This document shows positions 1-10,537 of a stretch of 64,000 bases of DNA, in pieces. The notes below the pieces were generated by a model. That model saw nothing but the letters and a program-made list of their open reading frames with translations, did not search any database and was not told the origin of the DNA. Source of the DNA: Martensiomyces pterosporus (taxonomy: Eukaryota > Kickxellomycota > Kickxellomycetes > Kickxellales > Kickxellaceae); assembly GCA_025201845.1 (NCBI GenBank), contig MU604006.1, positions 8,713 through 72,712 of the forward strand, written 5' to 3'. How positions within the stretch are numbered: position 1 is the first letter of the stretch; each line of letters opens with the position of its first letter. The translations under genes and the position numbers were made by a program.

Positions 1-269
1 CGACGTCGGCGCGAGACGGCCATGCTGGAGGCGGATTCCCGGTACAGGCCGATTTGCACTCTGTGCCAAACGACTCGGCCATGGCATTCGCTCCTGGAGT
101 CTGGGACTCGCATGCGCTATCTCCTACGTCGGAGACATCTCAGGAGCACAGCCAAAAGGCCCATGACCCACTATCTGGCCACAGGCCGCCTCTGGGAGGC
201 TTGTCGTTGGCGTCGCAGCGCACCAGCACCAGCTTCACATCTATAAACAATATGCACCACTACCCCCAA

Positions 270-304
<35 letters not shown>

Positions 305-905
305 AAAGAGCCAGGCGTTCCGTGGGCCCCAGCTGTGGGCGACGTCGCCCGCTGTGTCTAGCCAAGCGAGCAACCAGTCATCGCCATTCTCCGCTGCGAT
401 CAGCGGCGGTTTTGGTGGTAGCAGGCAGTTTGCATCTCCGCAGCTCGCGCCGGGTGCTCCAACGAGCGATGGATTTGGGCCTGGTGGCCTGGGACAAAGA
501 CTGAGTAGGCCGCAGAACAGGGCTCTGGGCATCCCCGCCGGCACATCGCAAGACTATGCCAATGCCATACAGGCCGGTGCTGCTAACCGAGGATCGGGAT
601 CATCAGCGTCAGCTTCCAACGTCACTGGAAGAAGCAGTGCCAACGGATCGTCTGCGGCGTCGGACCACGATGGTGAGATGTTTGAGCTGGAGCCAGAGCC
701 AGAGATGGCTACTCAGCCCCGCCTGAACGGCGACCACAGCCTCATACCAAACCCAGACCTCATATTCATGCAGGGGTTCACTCGAAAGATCTCGGGGCTT
801 TCGCTGGATCGTATTGACAGTGCTGGAGTCGGAGCAGCCCGCGCTGTTGATATTGCGCGCCCCCTTCCAGAGGTATCGGCCATTGCCAGGCCATCCAAGC
901 ACTAG
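1..905 (+). CDS. Poly-Q, low-complexity protein, 5' end outside the window
   Basis: This is the C-terminal part of a protein whose reading frame is open from the window edge to a TAG at 903-905, so the true start lies upstream. About 300 residues are visible. They include a run of about 12 glutamines (near 273-305, CAG repeats), then Ser/Gly/Ala/Pro-rich sequence and a short acidic patch (EPEPEM). The last 60 residues are less biased and contain GFTRKISGLSLDRI. No domain was recognised. The composition suggests a disordered regulatory or RNA-binding protein, but no function can be assigned. The in-window TTG and ATG codons are not credible starts because the frame stays open upstream. Confidence 0.6.
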
Positions 906-1281
906 TAAAAGCTGCTCTGAAAGGCCGAGCTCTTCACGGGCCCCTGTGGCCAAAATTTTGCCGGGCGCTAACAGCGCCATAAGCGCATCGCCGTGCAATG
1001 AAAAATCGAGCTATTCGCTGAGTGCTCGCCTCTCTTCCATTCTCTTCCCTTCTCACCTCTCTTTCTTCAAGGATAGCCCCTGTTTCTTTCTCCACTAGCT
1101 CTTTCAATTTTCTCCAACTCTTCAAAATTTTCTCCTACCGCAGCCAGCAACCACATATGGCCGCATTCCATACTTTGGCCAATCCCACCAAACAAGTATT
1201 TAATGCGCCATAGCAGCGGGCCGCTTGTGCGCTATCCTGTCGCTTGGATCCAACTACCTTTGCCAGCATTAAGCGCGCCAA
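906..1281. other. Intergenic, promoter side of the TTI2-like gene
   Basis: No gene seen. A strongly pyrimidine-rich tract at about 1025-1110 resembles the C/T-rich leaders before other genes in this window. Confidence 0.4.
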
Positions 1282-2727
1282 ATGGAATACGAGCAGTACT
1301 ACAGCGCTCTCTGGGACCTGTACCCTCAAAAGGGCGGCGCTTTGGACAAGGACGATGATATTTACTTGGCGCTTTCTCGGTCTGATGCCGTCACCAGCCA
1401 AAATGTATTGCTTCACCTATGCCTGCTGTTGACAGGAGAGCGCCATGCAGACATGCAATTCACTCCGCAGGTGGTTTCGACATATACTAATACATCAGGA
1501 TCACGGCTTTCTTTCACACAATCGCCTTCCCTGCCTTTCGTGTTGCTTCATGCTATCTAGGCACAGCGGATTACAGAGCAGCAGTGGATCGACTCGTTAG
1601 CCGTCGCATCGATCTTTGCAACGAACGAAGGACGCGCAGGACAGCGGGTTACGCTACGAGTCGAAGAGGCAGCAAATGGTATTACCACTGCTATGCTCAT
1701 TTAGTGTCCAGGCAGGGGCTTCAATGCACACATGCACGCGCTACTACCTCTGCTATTTCGATGTCCTGCCTGGTACTGATCTGTATGGTTGTTCTTTTGT
1801 TTTGTAGCGTGGGTCGCTGAAATCGCACGCCACCTGGGCCTGGATGAGGCCTGTGCGATCTCAGGCAGCGTGTTTAAAGCTATATGCGAATCCCGCGTGC
1901 GTCCTTACTTTGCCGCAAAACCGACGAATCTCCGACAGTTCGTGCTGCTAAGTGATCCCGACAAGAGGGCAGCTCGAGTGTCCACGGACAAGCAGAAATG
2001 GGAAGCTTGCCCGCAGTCCGTCGCAGCATTTACGTGGGCATTCGACCACTTAAAGGACGACGATGTAGTTTCTGTGGTATCGTATGTACTGCCTGTTGTG
2101 CTGGATCTTGCCGACAACCACAGCTGCGAGATGAAGATTCGGGGCTTGCACTTGATCTCGAGTCTTTTGCATCGCGTTGACAGCGGGTTTCTGCGCAAAT
2201 CCGGAATAGCGAGCCTTGTTGAGCAGAGCGTCCTGAATTGCTTGTATTACCGCGCTGAAGAGGGCAGCTTGGGCGTAGAGCTGCTGAGAGCCGCGTTTCA
2301 GCAAGCCACTGCAGTGACGGCAATCTTGTACCCTGATGCCAGCGATAAACAGTTCACATCGAGGTGGTGGAGCATTGTGGACAGGCTCATTTCCAATCAG
2401 GCATATGTTTCGGACAATGTGGCCGCTAGCAGGGCGCTATGTGAGCAGATTACACCAGTATGCAAGACCCTAGGGATTGCTGCTACGCGCTACTTAAGAC
2501 CGTTGCTTGGAGTCGTGCTCCAGAGATTAAACTCGCCGGTCTATCTGTCGCCGGATATATGCGACCTTCACCTTGTGCTCCTCGACCAAATCTCGGCACT
2601 TATTAATGCCTGCCAACCTAGGATCCACGCGTATGTCGCTGATATCCTTGCTGGGCTTGCGTTCTCTTGGGTAAGCGCGCACCACAGGCAGTGCGCCAAG
2701 ATGAAAGGTACGTCACGCTGCTCCTGA
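1282..2727 (+). CDS. TTI2: TTI2-like HEAT-repeat protein (Tel2-Tti1-Tti2 complex)
   Basis: Likely homologue of Tti2, a subunit of the TTT co-chaperone that stabilises PIKK kinases (TOR, ATM/ATR type). Model: exon 1 1282-1470, intron 1471-1560 (an acceptor at 1566 is also in frame), exon 2 1561-1678, intron 1679-1807 (GTATTA..TTTGTAG), exon 3 from 1808. Splicing joins EEAAN to AWVAEIARHLG in frame. The central stretch (LADNHSCEMKIRGLHLISSL, then LLHRV and GIASLVEQSVLNCLYYR) matches the conserved Tti2 pattern of a DD/DN-x-S motif followed by K-x-x-GL-x-L. The 3' end is uncertain. The frame stops at 2727, but consensus-like donors at 2671 and 2712 allow another exon reading TVEVLLNRPRLLAFIALAE near 2763-2820. 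Confidence 0.65.
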
Positions 2728-3356
2728 GCTTGTTGATATGTTCTGTGTCAGTGTCAGCGACACCGTTGAGGTGCTATTGAATCGACCTCGGCTCCTTGCA
2801 TTCATTGCGTTGGCTGAATCGCCACCACTGCTCCATATAGGCGTCGATTTGCTCTGCAGAAAAACAACAGGCATCGTGGGGCATCTTTACCGCATCTCTC
2901 CAGCGAAGACTCGGGTAGGGCATAGTGGGCGTACATTCAGATGAAAAGGATGCTGATCCTAATAAGGCAGTGGTGCGATGTGGCTAATGCTGCGGCGAAT
3001 TGCCTGTTGGGTGTACTTGCTGTTGGGTTGAGTAGGAATCGGCAGAGCGACTCTCTAGTGCACGTCCGGGAACATTCGCCGAGTGGGAGGAGATCTGCTC
3101 GGCAGCTGAGACCCACGCATAAAGCTTGCAACACGCTGGGCATATTCATTCGCATCTGTCGGCCGTTTTCTCGTTTGAAGAATGTGATAGCTAAGAGCGA
3201 TAGCAAAACTGTGAAAACAGAAAAACGCGGGGGAGAACCAAGAAATGTGGTTGACGTTGGCAAGATATAGCCGTTTGGCGCATGGGGCTCAAGTCCCTGC
3301 AGTGCCTTTTGCGAATTAAGGTTAGCGGCGCGGCTGCCCATTCTCAAGAGCTGTCC
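2728..3356. other. Convergent intergenic region
   Basis: Lies between the 3' ends of the TTI2-like and TLDc genes. It may hold a last TTI2 exon (see that entry). Nothing else recognised. Confidence 0.35.
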
Positions 3357-5213
3357 TCAAGAACTAAACGCCCAGATCTCCAAATGGGCAACGACAAACT
3401 CTTGCTGCGCATCCGGGTCCTTGCTTCTTGGGTGAGATGGGTCGATGCACAGCGGCTCGTTGTTAAATGTCGGACAGCGAGCAGAGTACCCGTGCAAAAA
3501 GTCGCTCTTGAACCACAGCCCAAACTTGCCGCGCCCACCGCCGATTGCCACAAAATCGGGATCGCACAGTATAAAGTACTCGTTGTCCCCGGTATATTTG
3601 AAGTTCTTTACGGCGTCCTTTTTGCGGGATTCGGGCGTCGACCTGAATGCCTTCCACAGAAAGCTACACGCGCAGCAGAGAGACACGCAGACAGCAGGGG
3701 ATTGAGTGAGAGAAAAAGAGCCTGCGTTGATATCGCCATTGCCACATTTGCAGCATTGCATAGTAGGAAGGAAAAGGGGGCTACATACCATGTGCCATGT
3801 CCGTAAAAGCTTGGCGAGAGTCGCAGTGGCTCATTCAGAAAAGCCCCAAATACCTAGTAGTGCACAGCAAAGCGCTCACCCCATTAGCAAGGCACTCCCA
3901 TTCTGCGTAGCTGCTTGCATATGCGCCAAACACAAGAATGGGTGCTTTACCTTTCCCTTGCTGTCCTTGATGGCCAGAACCAGCGGTCCTTGGCCTGCAC
4001 ATAAAGAAAACATGGAGTTGATGCTGATTCCGTGCTGATCCATGCTATAAACCAGACGCCAGCCTTTGGCCAGCCGTTGTCTGACCGGCAGCAGCGCTCG
4101 CAGCTACATGCATGTTTTGCGGATATGGCGCCAGAGCAAGTCTCTTTGGCCGCAAATCAGTTAGAAATGGCGGTCGTTTGATGGGTCGCATTTCCAGTGC
4201 GTGTGCGTTCTTTGGTCGGCGCATAGGCATTGGGTCCAGGCAAGGCCTTTGCGAATAGCGCGAATACATACCTCGCGTGCGATTGTAGCAGTAAGCACTT
4301 TTGGGGTATCGTCATTCCTGCCAGTAAGCTGGACAGGTGGTCGCAGTGACTGCGAGCTGGACTGGCTGCTGAGGGGATTGCTGTGCGGGATAGGGAGCGG
4401 GGTATTCACGACCCCACTATGCGTTGCAGAAGCACCAGTAGTGGCAGGTGCTCCGCAATTGTCGCCAGGACTGTGGGCAGAGTCGGTGGTAGACGCCGAC
4501 GAAGTGAGGAGATACTCGCGGCTGCTGCCGCTTATGCTGCTACCTTGGGAAAAGCTGTCGCTCCCAGATACCTCAAGTGGCGCAGTGTGCGAGTCTTTTG
4601 CTGCCGACAGGTCGCCATTATGTATATCTGAGCCGTGGCTGGCAGACGTGTGCTGATCGTGGCCGAGCCCAAACAGCCGCGACCTCAGCGATTTATGCTG
4701 GGTGGTGTCCGAATCGTTGGTGGCATACCTACGTAAATTCATTGTAAGGTCCAAGGGGGCTGTGTATGTACGGTGCCGTGTGTTTCCAGGCGCAGTCGAC
4801 GTGGTTGCACTGCTGTCGCCTTCGTTTTCTTCGTCCTCGTCTAGAATAGCTGCCTTGTCGGTTAGCGTGAAGCGACTAAATTGGCTTTGTGCCAGGACCG
4901 GGTCGGTGTCTACAATGTCGAAAAGCTGCTCGAATTCGTTTCGTGGCCTAGATACAGAGGCTCTTGACGGAAAGGTCTGGATGTCAAAGGAGGTTGAGGA
5001 GCTGTTTGAGGTTAAGCAGGGTCGGGAAGAGAAGTTGGGCTGCTCATCGTCCTTGTTTTTGGCCGAGCTGCGAGAGCTGAGGCCAGTGCACTCCACGAGT
5101 GCTTTTGACAGCGAAACAAGTGGCTCGCAGCTCCGCACAAAACTCCCTGTTGGCTCAAGCAGCCTTGTGCCTTTGCTCGGGACAGTCAGACTGCGCTGCT
5201 GCCCTGCTGCCAT
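3357..5213 (-). CDS. OXR1: TLDc-domain protein, OXR1-like
   Basis: Four-exon gene: 5213-4272, 4103-3951, 3853-3789 and 3663-3357, with introns starting GTATGT, GTAAAG and GTATGT and all ending in TAG. The product is 488 residues. About 290 N-terminal residues are Ser/Thr-rich and probably disordered. The C-terminal ~190 residues form a TLDc domain: LTGRNDDTPKVLTATIARE, then the exon 2 stretch GWRLVYSMDQHGISINSMFS, then YTGDNEYFILCDPDFVAIGG, GKFGLWF, CPTFNNEPLC and LEIWAF. TLDc proteins of the OXR1 family protect against oxidative stress, and several bind the V-ATPase. The ATG at 5213 was chosen because the longer frame opens with TTG. The domain match is strong. The choice of OXR1 over other TLDc families is inference. 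Confidence 0.88.
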
Positions 5214-6199
5214 GCTCAATGTGCCCGGTGCTGGCTCTTAGCGACTGTTTTAATTGCTGGTGGTGCACTACGGATAGAAAGATGGAGGTGGAGATGGAGG
5301 TTGAGGTTGAAGAAAAGATGTGGCGGCGGAAGCAGCGGAATACAAGACACCAGCGAGTGTGCTGACAAGTCGGGGCTGCTCTTGGCACTGAGAACTGGCC
5401 ACCACAGCCAAGCTCTCTCTCGCGCCCCGCACTTCGCCGGTTGCATTATACACACCCGTCCAGCGTAGTCTTTGATCACTAGCAATAAAAGAAAAAATCA
5501 TTCCTCTTTCGCTTGCTCTTGGCAAATGGCGCTCTCTCGCTTTCTTTTCCGATTGTGAGGTGTGTTCCCGTGAGGCCACATCGGCATAATGCAGCATTGT
5601 TTTAGGCAAAGCTGCTTTGGCCGGCGGCATATGTATACGAACATATTTCAGCGTGTACACAGGCAGCACGTGGTTTGCAGACCTGCTCACGCTCAGACAC
5701 ACACAAAGGCGTGAGCGTGCGGGTGTATGCTGGCATTGGCAGACAGGCCTAGACATGGCCTGAGGCCAGACATCCGCAATCTGGGGCCTTTGTGAGCGGC
5801 TTTCGTCACCTCGCGCTGCGATACATGCCAGCCCGCTTTGCTCTGCCCCTTTGCCAATGGCTCAGCTCGGCTCCGCACTTCGGATACCGCCCATGCAAGG
5901 CTACAAAGAGCGATGGCGATCAGTGCTCACGTGAGCTACATGGTCTCACCGATACCCAGCAGATAGCCACGTTCGGCCGGCCACTGGCACTTTGATTTTC
6001 TACGGGATTGCCTGCCTGCGGCTATAAATCGTCCCTTTTTCCTAACGACATCCATACTCCTCCATCCCTGGTTTCTCCACACCTGCGTCCTATGTAGCTC
6101 TGCATCTCCACTCTCCTCTCCCTCCTCTCCCTCTTCTTTTGCGAAGCTACTTTCCCCTCAGTATTTTCAGCACAGCACACACCCCCGGCTCATTTCCAA
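5214..6199. other. Divergent promoter region of the OXR1-like gene and COQ4
   Basis: No gene seen. It contains a purine-rich GGAG/GGTTGAG repeat at about 5280-5315, a CACGTG at 5667-5672, a perfect 12-bp palindrome around CACGTG at 5925-5936, a TATA-like TATAAAT at 6023-6029 and a C/T-rich leader at about 6105-6140. Confidence 0.5.
5925..5936. promoter_or_regulatory. E-box palindrome GCTCACGTGAGC upstream of COQ4
   Basis: A perfect 12-bp inverted repeat centred on CACGTG, about 265 bp before the COQ4 start codon. It is the core site of bHLH factors such as Cbf1. Function is inferred from sequence only. Confidence 0.4.
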
Positions 6200-7063
6200 A
6201 TGTCTCTAGTTTCTGTGGTCTCGGGCGTCGCTCGCCAAGTGGTGCCAACAGCTGTTGTTGCTGGTGCCTCTTACTTTGCACTGAAGTCGCTGTCTGCCTT
6301 CACCAGCCCCGACGCCAGGGCAGGGTCTGAAAGGAGCATGGTGCCATTGTACCCGACTCACAAACCCACCACTTCCGTTCAAAAGACCACCATCGCTATC
6401 GGCGCTGCTTTGATGGGCTTTGGAGACCCCACCGACGGAATGCACATTGCTGCTCTGGGCGATGCTACGTCAAACGGGAATTTCGACAAGATGAGAAACC
6501 AATTGCTTGGCGACCCTGCCGGCCGCCGCATCCTCAAGGAGAGGCCCCAGGTGGACTTTACGGCCGAGCAGTTCGAGGCCTTTGGTACGCTGCCCAAAAA
6601 CACCTTTGGCTACAACTACCATAACCAGATGAAGCGGAACGGGCTTACATCGACTGAGAGGCCGCCTGTTCGGTTCGTCGATAGCGAGGAGGACGCATAC
6701 ATCCTCCTGCGCTACAGGCAGTGCCACGACTTCTACCATACCCTGCTGGACATGGATATCTCAGTCGTCGAGGAGCTTGCCATCAAGGTTTTTGAATGGC
6801 GCCAGACTGGACTTCCTGTTGGCTTGATCGCCAGCCTGTTTGGTCCCCTGCGTCTGCCACCCCACGAGAAGGAGCGCTTCTTCAAGAGCTACCTTCCATG
6901 GGCGCTCCAGTGCGGCAGCGTGGCAAAGCCCATCATCAGTGCTTACTGGGAGGAGCTGATGGAGCGCGATGTCAACGAGGTTCGCAAGGAGATGGGCATC
7001 TGGCTCCTTCCTGAGCGGAACAGCGTCACTCATGCATCAAACTCCACTGCCAGCTTTGAGTAA
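6200..7063 (+). CDS. COQ4: Ubiquinone biosynthesis protein Coq4
   Basis: Single-exon gene for a 287-residue protein. Coq4 acts in the mitochondrial matrix as a core of the CoQ-synthome and has been linked to C1 decarboxylation/hydroxylation in coenzyme Q synthesis. Family landmarks are YPTHKPTTSVQKTTIAIG near the start, GDPTDGMHIAALGDAT, TLPKNTFGYNY and the zinc-binding HDxxH-x11-E signature: H176, D177, H180 and E192 in CHDFYHTLLDMDISVVEE. The first ~40 residues are Ala/Ser/Val-rich with few acids, as expected for a mitochondrial presequence. The ATG at 6200 follows a TATA-like element and a C/T-rich leader. An AATAAA lies about 65 bp after the stop. COQ9 occurs 33 kb away in the same window. 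Confidence 0.95.
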   Translation: MSLVSVVSGVARQVVPTAVVAGASYFALKSLSAFTSPDARAGSERSMVPLYPTHKPTTSVQKTTIAIGAALMGFGDPTDGMHIAALGDATSNGNFDKMRNQLLGDPAGRRILKERPQVDFTAEQFEAFGTLPKNTFGYNYHNQMKRNGLTSTERPPVRFVDSEEDAYILLRYRQCHDFYHTLLDMDISVVEELAIKVFEWRQTGLPVGLIASLFGPLRLPPHEKERFFKSYLPWALQCGSVAKPIISAYWEELMERDVNEVRKEMGIWLLPERNSVTHASNSTASFE

Positions 7064-7263
7064 GGTTATTCTTGCTTCAATCTAGTGCGACGCTTCTGAC
7101 TGATGTCTTTTACTTGCCGCGTTAGGAATAAACGGATACCAGCTCCCTTATTAAGCACATGGTCTTGTGCTCCTGTCTGGGCTGCTGTGTGGTCTTATTC
7201 AATAATAAGAAAGCGGTTCTAGATGGCACTTCAGCCGTGGTTTCTGCGGTAGAGCTTTGGCCT

Positions 7264-7725
7264 CTATGCGCTGCTGGCAGGTGCTTGCGTCTGCGTCTGC
7301 GTCTTCGCTTTTGCCTGTGCCTGCGTCTTGGCTCTGGCCTTCTTTGCTGCCTGCTTTTTGACTGCCGCCTTCTTTCGCCTGAGCCGCTCCTTTTTCTTCA
7401 TTCCATCCACGCAAGCCAAAAATACGCCATGGTAATGAGCCAAGAAAGTATCCAGGTCCGCCGGTGCAACAAGCGTGCTGAGCTTCTTCTTTTCCGTGGC
7501 AGCGCGTGCGATCACGGCATACTCCTTGTCGTCTAGCGACAGTTCATCGACCAGCAAGCGCATTGTCTCATCGTCCCTGCCCTGGGCCTTGCGCTTCTTT
7601 TGCCGCTCTTGCTTCTTTCCTTGGTAGTCGTACCGCTTAATGGAAAGACCAACGCCCCCGCTCTCTTTGGTATCTGCAAAAAGGCCAGGGAGTGTTTTTA
7701 AGAACTGCTCGTTATCAACCAACAT
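7264..7725 (-). CDS. SRP14: Signal recognition particle subunit SRP14
   Basis: 153-residue homologue of SRP14, part of the Alu domain of SRP that slows translation elongation during ER targeting. The sequence MLVDNEQFLKTLPGLFAD, GGVGLSIKRYDYQ, KKKLSTLVAPADLDTFLAHY and VFLACVDGMKKKER follows the SRP14 fold in order. The C-terminus is an extended Lys/Ala/Gln tail with KTQTQTQ repeats, longer and more repetitive than in animal SRP14. The ATG at 7725 starts exactly at the conserved N-terminus. The open frame upstream to 8022 is treated as 5' flank. It is divergent from RRG7, with a 7-bp tandem repeat in the shared promoter. Confidence 0.93.
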   Translation of the reverse strand: MLVDNEQFLKTLPGLFADTKESGGVGLSIKRYDYQGKKQERQKKRKAQGRDDETMRLLVDELSLDDKEYAVIARAATEKKKLSTLVAPADLDTFLAHYHGVFLACVDGMKKKERLRRKKAAVKKQAAKKARAKTQAQAKAKTQTQTQAPASSA

Positions 7726-7989
7726 CGCTATATACCTTGTGCTGCCGCCGCTGTTTAGAAGTATAAATCGAACCAAGGATGGTTTGAATGAGAAGGGAGA
7801 TTGGGAACTTCCAGGAGACGAAAGGCCAGGCACGTAGCAAGGCTGCCTCGGCCTGTCTTTGATGGAGACGCAGCTGCTTACGGGCCAATCCATGTGATGG
7901 GGGCATTCCCACAAACACAGGGCACACGCCCAAAGAGGTTTGTTGCGGCGGTCCCTCTCCCTCGGCTTCAGCCGTCCAGCTAGCCCGGT

Positions 7990-8038
7990 GACAGTCGACA
8001 ATCGGCAATCGGCAATCGGCAATCGACAATCGACAGTC
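7990..8038. repeat. Seven 7-bp tandem repeats in the SRP14/RRG7 promoter
   Basis: Seven contiguous heptamers of three types: A (gacagtc), B (gacaatc) and C (ggcaatc). They are ordered A-B-C-C-C-B-A. The array is 49 bp long and ends 59 bp before the RRG7 start codon. It lies about 265 bp upstream of the SRP14 start. Confidence 0.85.
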
Positions 8039-8097
8039 GGCGTGGAGCGTGAAAAGGATACCGCTTGTTGCTTTCGCTATATATCACAGCGGCCCCG

Positions 8098-8796
8098 ATG
8101 GCTGCCGTTGCTACTATTTTCGCTGCCACAGCTTGCCGCATTGGGATGCTTAGCGCTGCACAGAGCGTGCGGCGAGCACTCATCGCTCAACGAAGCATAT
8201 CTACAGTGGAGGCTGGCACCGCATACGAGAACCTGGTCGTTGGTGCATTCAATCGGATGGGTGCAAGATTCGAGCGTGTGGGTGGTGCAAGCGACCAGGG
8301 GATCGATTTTCGCGGTCCGTGGGCGCTGCCTGGCCAGCCTCCCTTTTACGTCGTCGGTCAGTGCAAGCACTATGAGAGAAAGAAGATCGGGCCATCGGTG
8401 ATTCGTGAGTGGGAGGGCGTCATGTCAAGACAGGAAACAGACACGCTAGGGATACTCTCGGCCTCGAGCGGCTTCACCACCAAAGGCGTGCGCACTGCAC
8501 TAAGCTCGATTTACCCGATGGCGCTAGTAACCCTGAACGGCCCTGCTGGCAGGATTGAGGGTGCCACTACTGCAATGTCGAAACCAGATGCCAGCAGCGC
8601 ATTAAGGCAGCTGGCGATACGCGGGTTTGTTTGGAACAGAGCGGCGGTGCCATTTATCGGGAAGTTCATCGTCGCAAAGAAGCACTATGACATGCAAGTA
8701 GTCGAGGTCGACAGCCCTGCAGAGTACACAATTCAGTTGCTTTGGGATGGCGAGTCGCTCCCAGCAACAGACACGGCCACAGAAGCTAGCAACTAG
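8098..8796 (+). CDS. RRG7: RRG7-like mitochondrial restriction-endonuclease-fold protein
   Basis: 232-residue protein of the Rrg7 family (DUF2034), required for respiratory growth in yeast and predicted to be mitochondrial. Residues ~1-35 are rich in Ala, Arg and Ser with almost no acids, like a presequence. The core TAYENLVVGAFNRMG, VGGASDQGIDFRGPW and VVGQCKHY carries the PD-(D/E)xK-type residues E43, D70 and Q88/K90, so an Mrr-like nuclease fold is expected. Whether it cleaves DNA is not established for the family. The ATG at 8098 was chosen because the longer frame begins with CTG. The gene converges on SPC19 with a 70-bp gap. Confidence 0.85.
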   Translation: MAAVATIFAATACRIGMLSAAQSVRRALIAQRSISTVEAGTAYENLVVGAFNRMGARFERVGGASDQGIDFRGPWALPGQPPFYVVGQCKHYERKKIGPSVIREWEGVMSRQETDTLGILSASSGFTTKGVRTALSSIYPMALVTLNGPAGRIEGATTAMSKPDASSALRQLAIRGFVWNRAAVPFIGKFIVAKKHYDMQVVEVDSPAEYTIQLLWDGESLPATDTATEASN

Positions 8797-8866
8797 CCAT
8801 TTGCCGTGACTAGTAGTATATTACTGAAATTACATATAGAGAAGCAGCACCTGCATATACAGCCTG

Positions 8867-10176
8867 CTACTGTTCGTAGCCCTGCTGTGGCTCGTCCATA
8901 TCGTCGAGGTCGCTAAAGTCAAGTTGCACTGTCACGATCTGTTTGCCAGCGACAGTGCTGGTGTCGGTGGCCACTGCTTTGATAGATTTCAGCCGTGCTA
9001 TCAGTGCTGGCAGCTCGTTGTATGCATGACCGGTAGCTGATAGCTCCCGCCGCAGATCATCCATGGTCATCGACTGGTGCTCCAGGAGAATCTCCACCAC
9101 TGCTTGCATTGGTGCGCCGTGATCCTTGAAGAAATAGCGCAAAAGGCGAGTGATGTAGCTCATACGGCTGTTTTGGATATCACTGTTGCCATCCCACCAC
9201 GGCACGAAGACCTTGTTCTCCAGGAGCTCAAGGGTACTCGCAGAGCTATCGATAAATGCTGCGATGTTTGCGTCAGCAGCCGAGTCAGCGCAGTGCGCAA
9301 GCAGCTCGCGCAGATTCTCTAGCACCAGGTACTTGTCTGCACTGTCATCTGTGTCCTCTAGCTGGTCGTCAGCTGGGATTCCAGCAGCCTCATGGTCGAT
9401 GTCTGCGATCATGCGCCGGACCTTGATGATCTCTGCATCGACCTTGCTTGCCTCATCCATCGCGGCGTTCCTCTCCTTGATGCTAGACGATGTGCGCTGG
9501 CACTCTGCAAGCTCACGCTCCTTTGCTGCCAGCAAGCTCTTGGCGTTGAGCAGGTTTGCTTGGACATCAGACAGCGCCGACTGCTCCGCTTTGATGGATT
9601 TCTGCAGTTCGCCCATAGAAGCCTCATCCCCAGCAAGCTGGTTAAACTCCGTCTGCTGCTCCTCGATCCTTTGGCTCAGCGTCTCGTGTGCAGCTCGTAT
9701 GGCCTCAATGGCGCTCTCCAGCTGGTCGACCTGCCGAAACAGGAAGGGGACTGCCTCCTTTGATATGAGGCTTTGGGCCTTGCCAATGTCGCTGGCAGTC
9801 GTCAAATCGTACTTCTACAGCATTGCAAGACGCAAGGAGTTTGCGGTAGGGCGGCTTGGCGTGTTTATGGAAGGCACACATGGCTGAGGGGCTGCGGGCA
9901 TTCAGCTAGCGGATGGTAGTATATGTGGGCGGTGCTTACCTTTTCGCAGCGAATAACTGCGGCGACACGAGGGAACGTCTGCGTCAGGCTGGCAAGCGAC
10001 GATGTGGTGCTGCTTAGCTACAAGCTTTGTCACAGAATCCAGCTGGGGCCAAAGTTAGTAAAGAGCCGAGCGTCGTACATTCCTGAACGTCGTCTGTGAT
10101 TCTGTGGCGAACCTACGTTGCTGTTGCAGTCCTCCAGCGTCGCCACGCACTGCTCCAGGCAGCTTAGATAGGACAT
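8867..10176 (-). CDS. SPC19: DASH complex subunit Spc19, with a long C-terminal extension
   Basis: Three-exon model: 10176-10117, 10017-9940 and 9814-8867, giving 361 residues. Exon 1 reads MSYLSCLEQCVATLEDCNSN. Exon 2 reads LSSTTSSLASLTQTFPRVAA followed by VIRCEK. Exon 3 begins KYDLTTASDIGKAQSLISKE. This reproduces the Spc19 pattern YLSxLExCVxxL ... FPRLxxVL ... FEL ... AQxxLxxE with near-identical spacing. Spc19 belongs to the DASH/Dam1 ring that couples kinetochores to microtubules. Known Spc19 proteins are about 165 residues. Here coiled coil continues to ~residue 170, followed by ~190 further residues with a winged-helix-like stretch (MTMDDLRRELSATGHAYNEL). No stop separates the parts. 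The TTG at 9805 is not a start because a splice acceptor lies just before the preceding AAG codon. Confidence 0.75.
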
Positions 10177-10537
10177 TCTCCGCCTTGTATATGCTTCGCA
10201 ATGTGTTTCTCAAAGAGCCTGCTGTTGCTGAGAAAAAAAAAAAAAAGAATAGGAGAAAACAACAAACGAGAGCAAGGCTGGTAAACAAAGCAAAGCAGCC
10301 TGTTTACATTTACGTCAAATTTCGCACGTGACACGCGCCCTAACGCATAGCACGCGATGTCTGCTGCCAATAACTTGCAGTTACATTGGGGCAGCTGGGG
10401 TGCCGCTGTGCTGCTATTGCTGTTTTTCCTTCCTTTTGCGCTTCCTGCGGGCCACGTATAGGCAAATACCTCCCCTCTGCATTCAGTGTGCCTGGACGTA
10501 TACAGTTTGTATACATATATATCTGCAGCAACAGACA
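10177..10537. other. Divergent promoter region SPC19/SMD1
   Basis: No gene seen. Contains a 14-base A run at 10233-10246, a CACGTGAC octamer at 10325-10332 and an alternating TATACATATATAT stretch just before the SMD1 start. Confidence 0.45.
10325..10332 (+). promoter_or_regulatory. CACGTGAC octamer upstream of SMD1
   Basis: E-box type site 206 bp before the SMD1 ATG. The same octamer precedes GPI8, SMX3 and NDUFA1. Binding by a Cbf1/USF-like factor is inferred. Confidence 0.4.

Noticed and set aside
7726..8022. 99-residue N-terminal extension of SRP14
   Set aside because: The conserved SRP14 start is at 7725 and the extension translates the 7-bp promoter repeats.
7990..8038. Possible CRISPR-like array
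   Set aside because: Units are 7 bp and contiguous without spacers, in a eukaryotic promoter.
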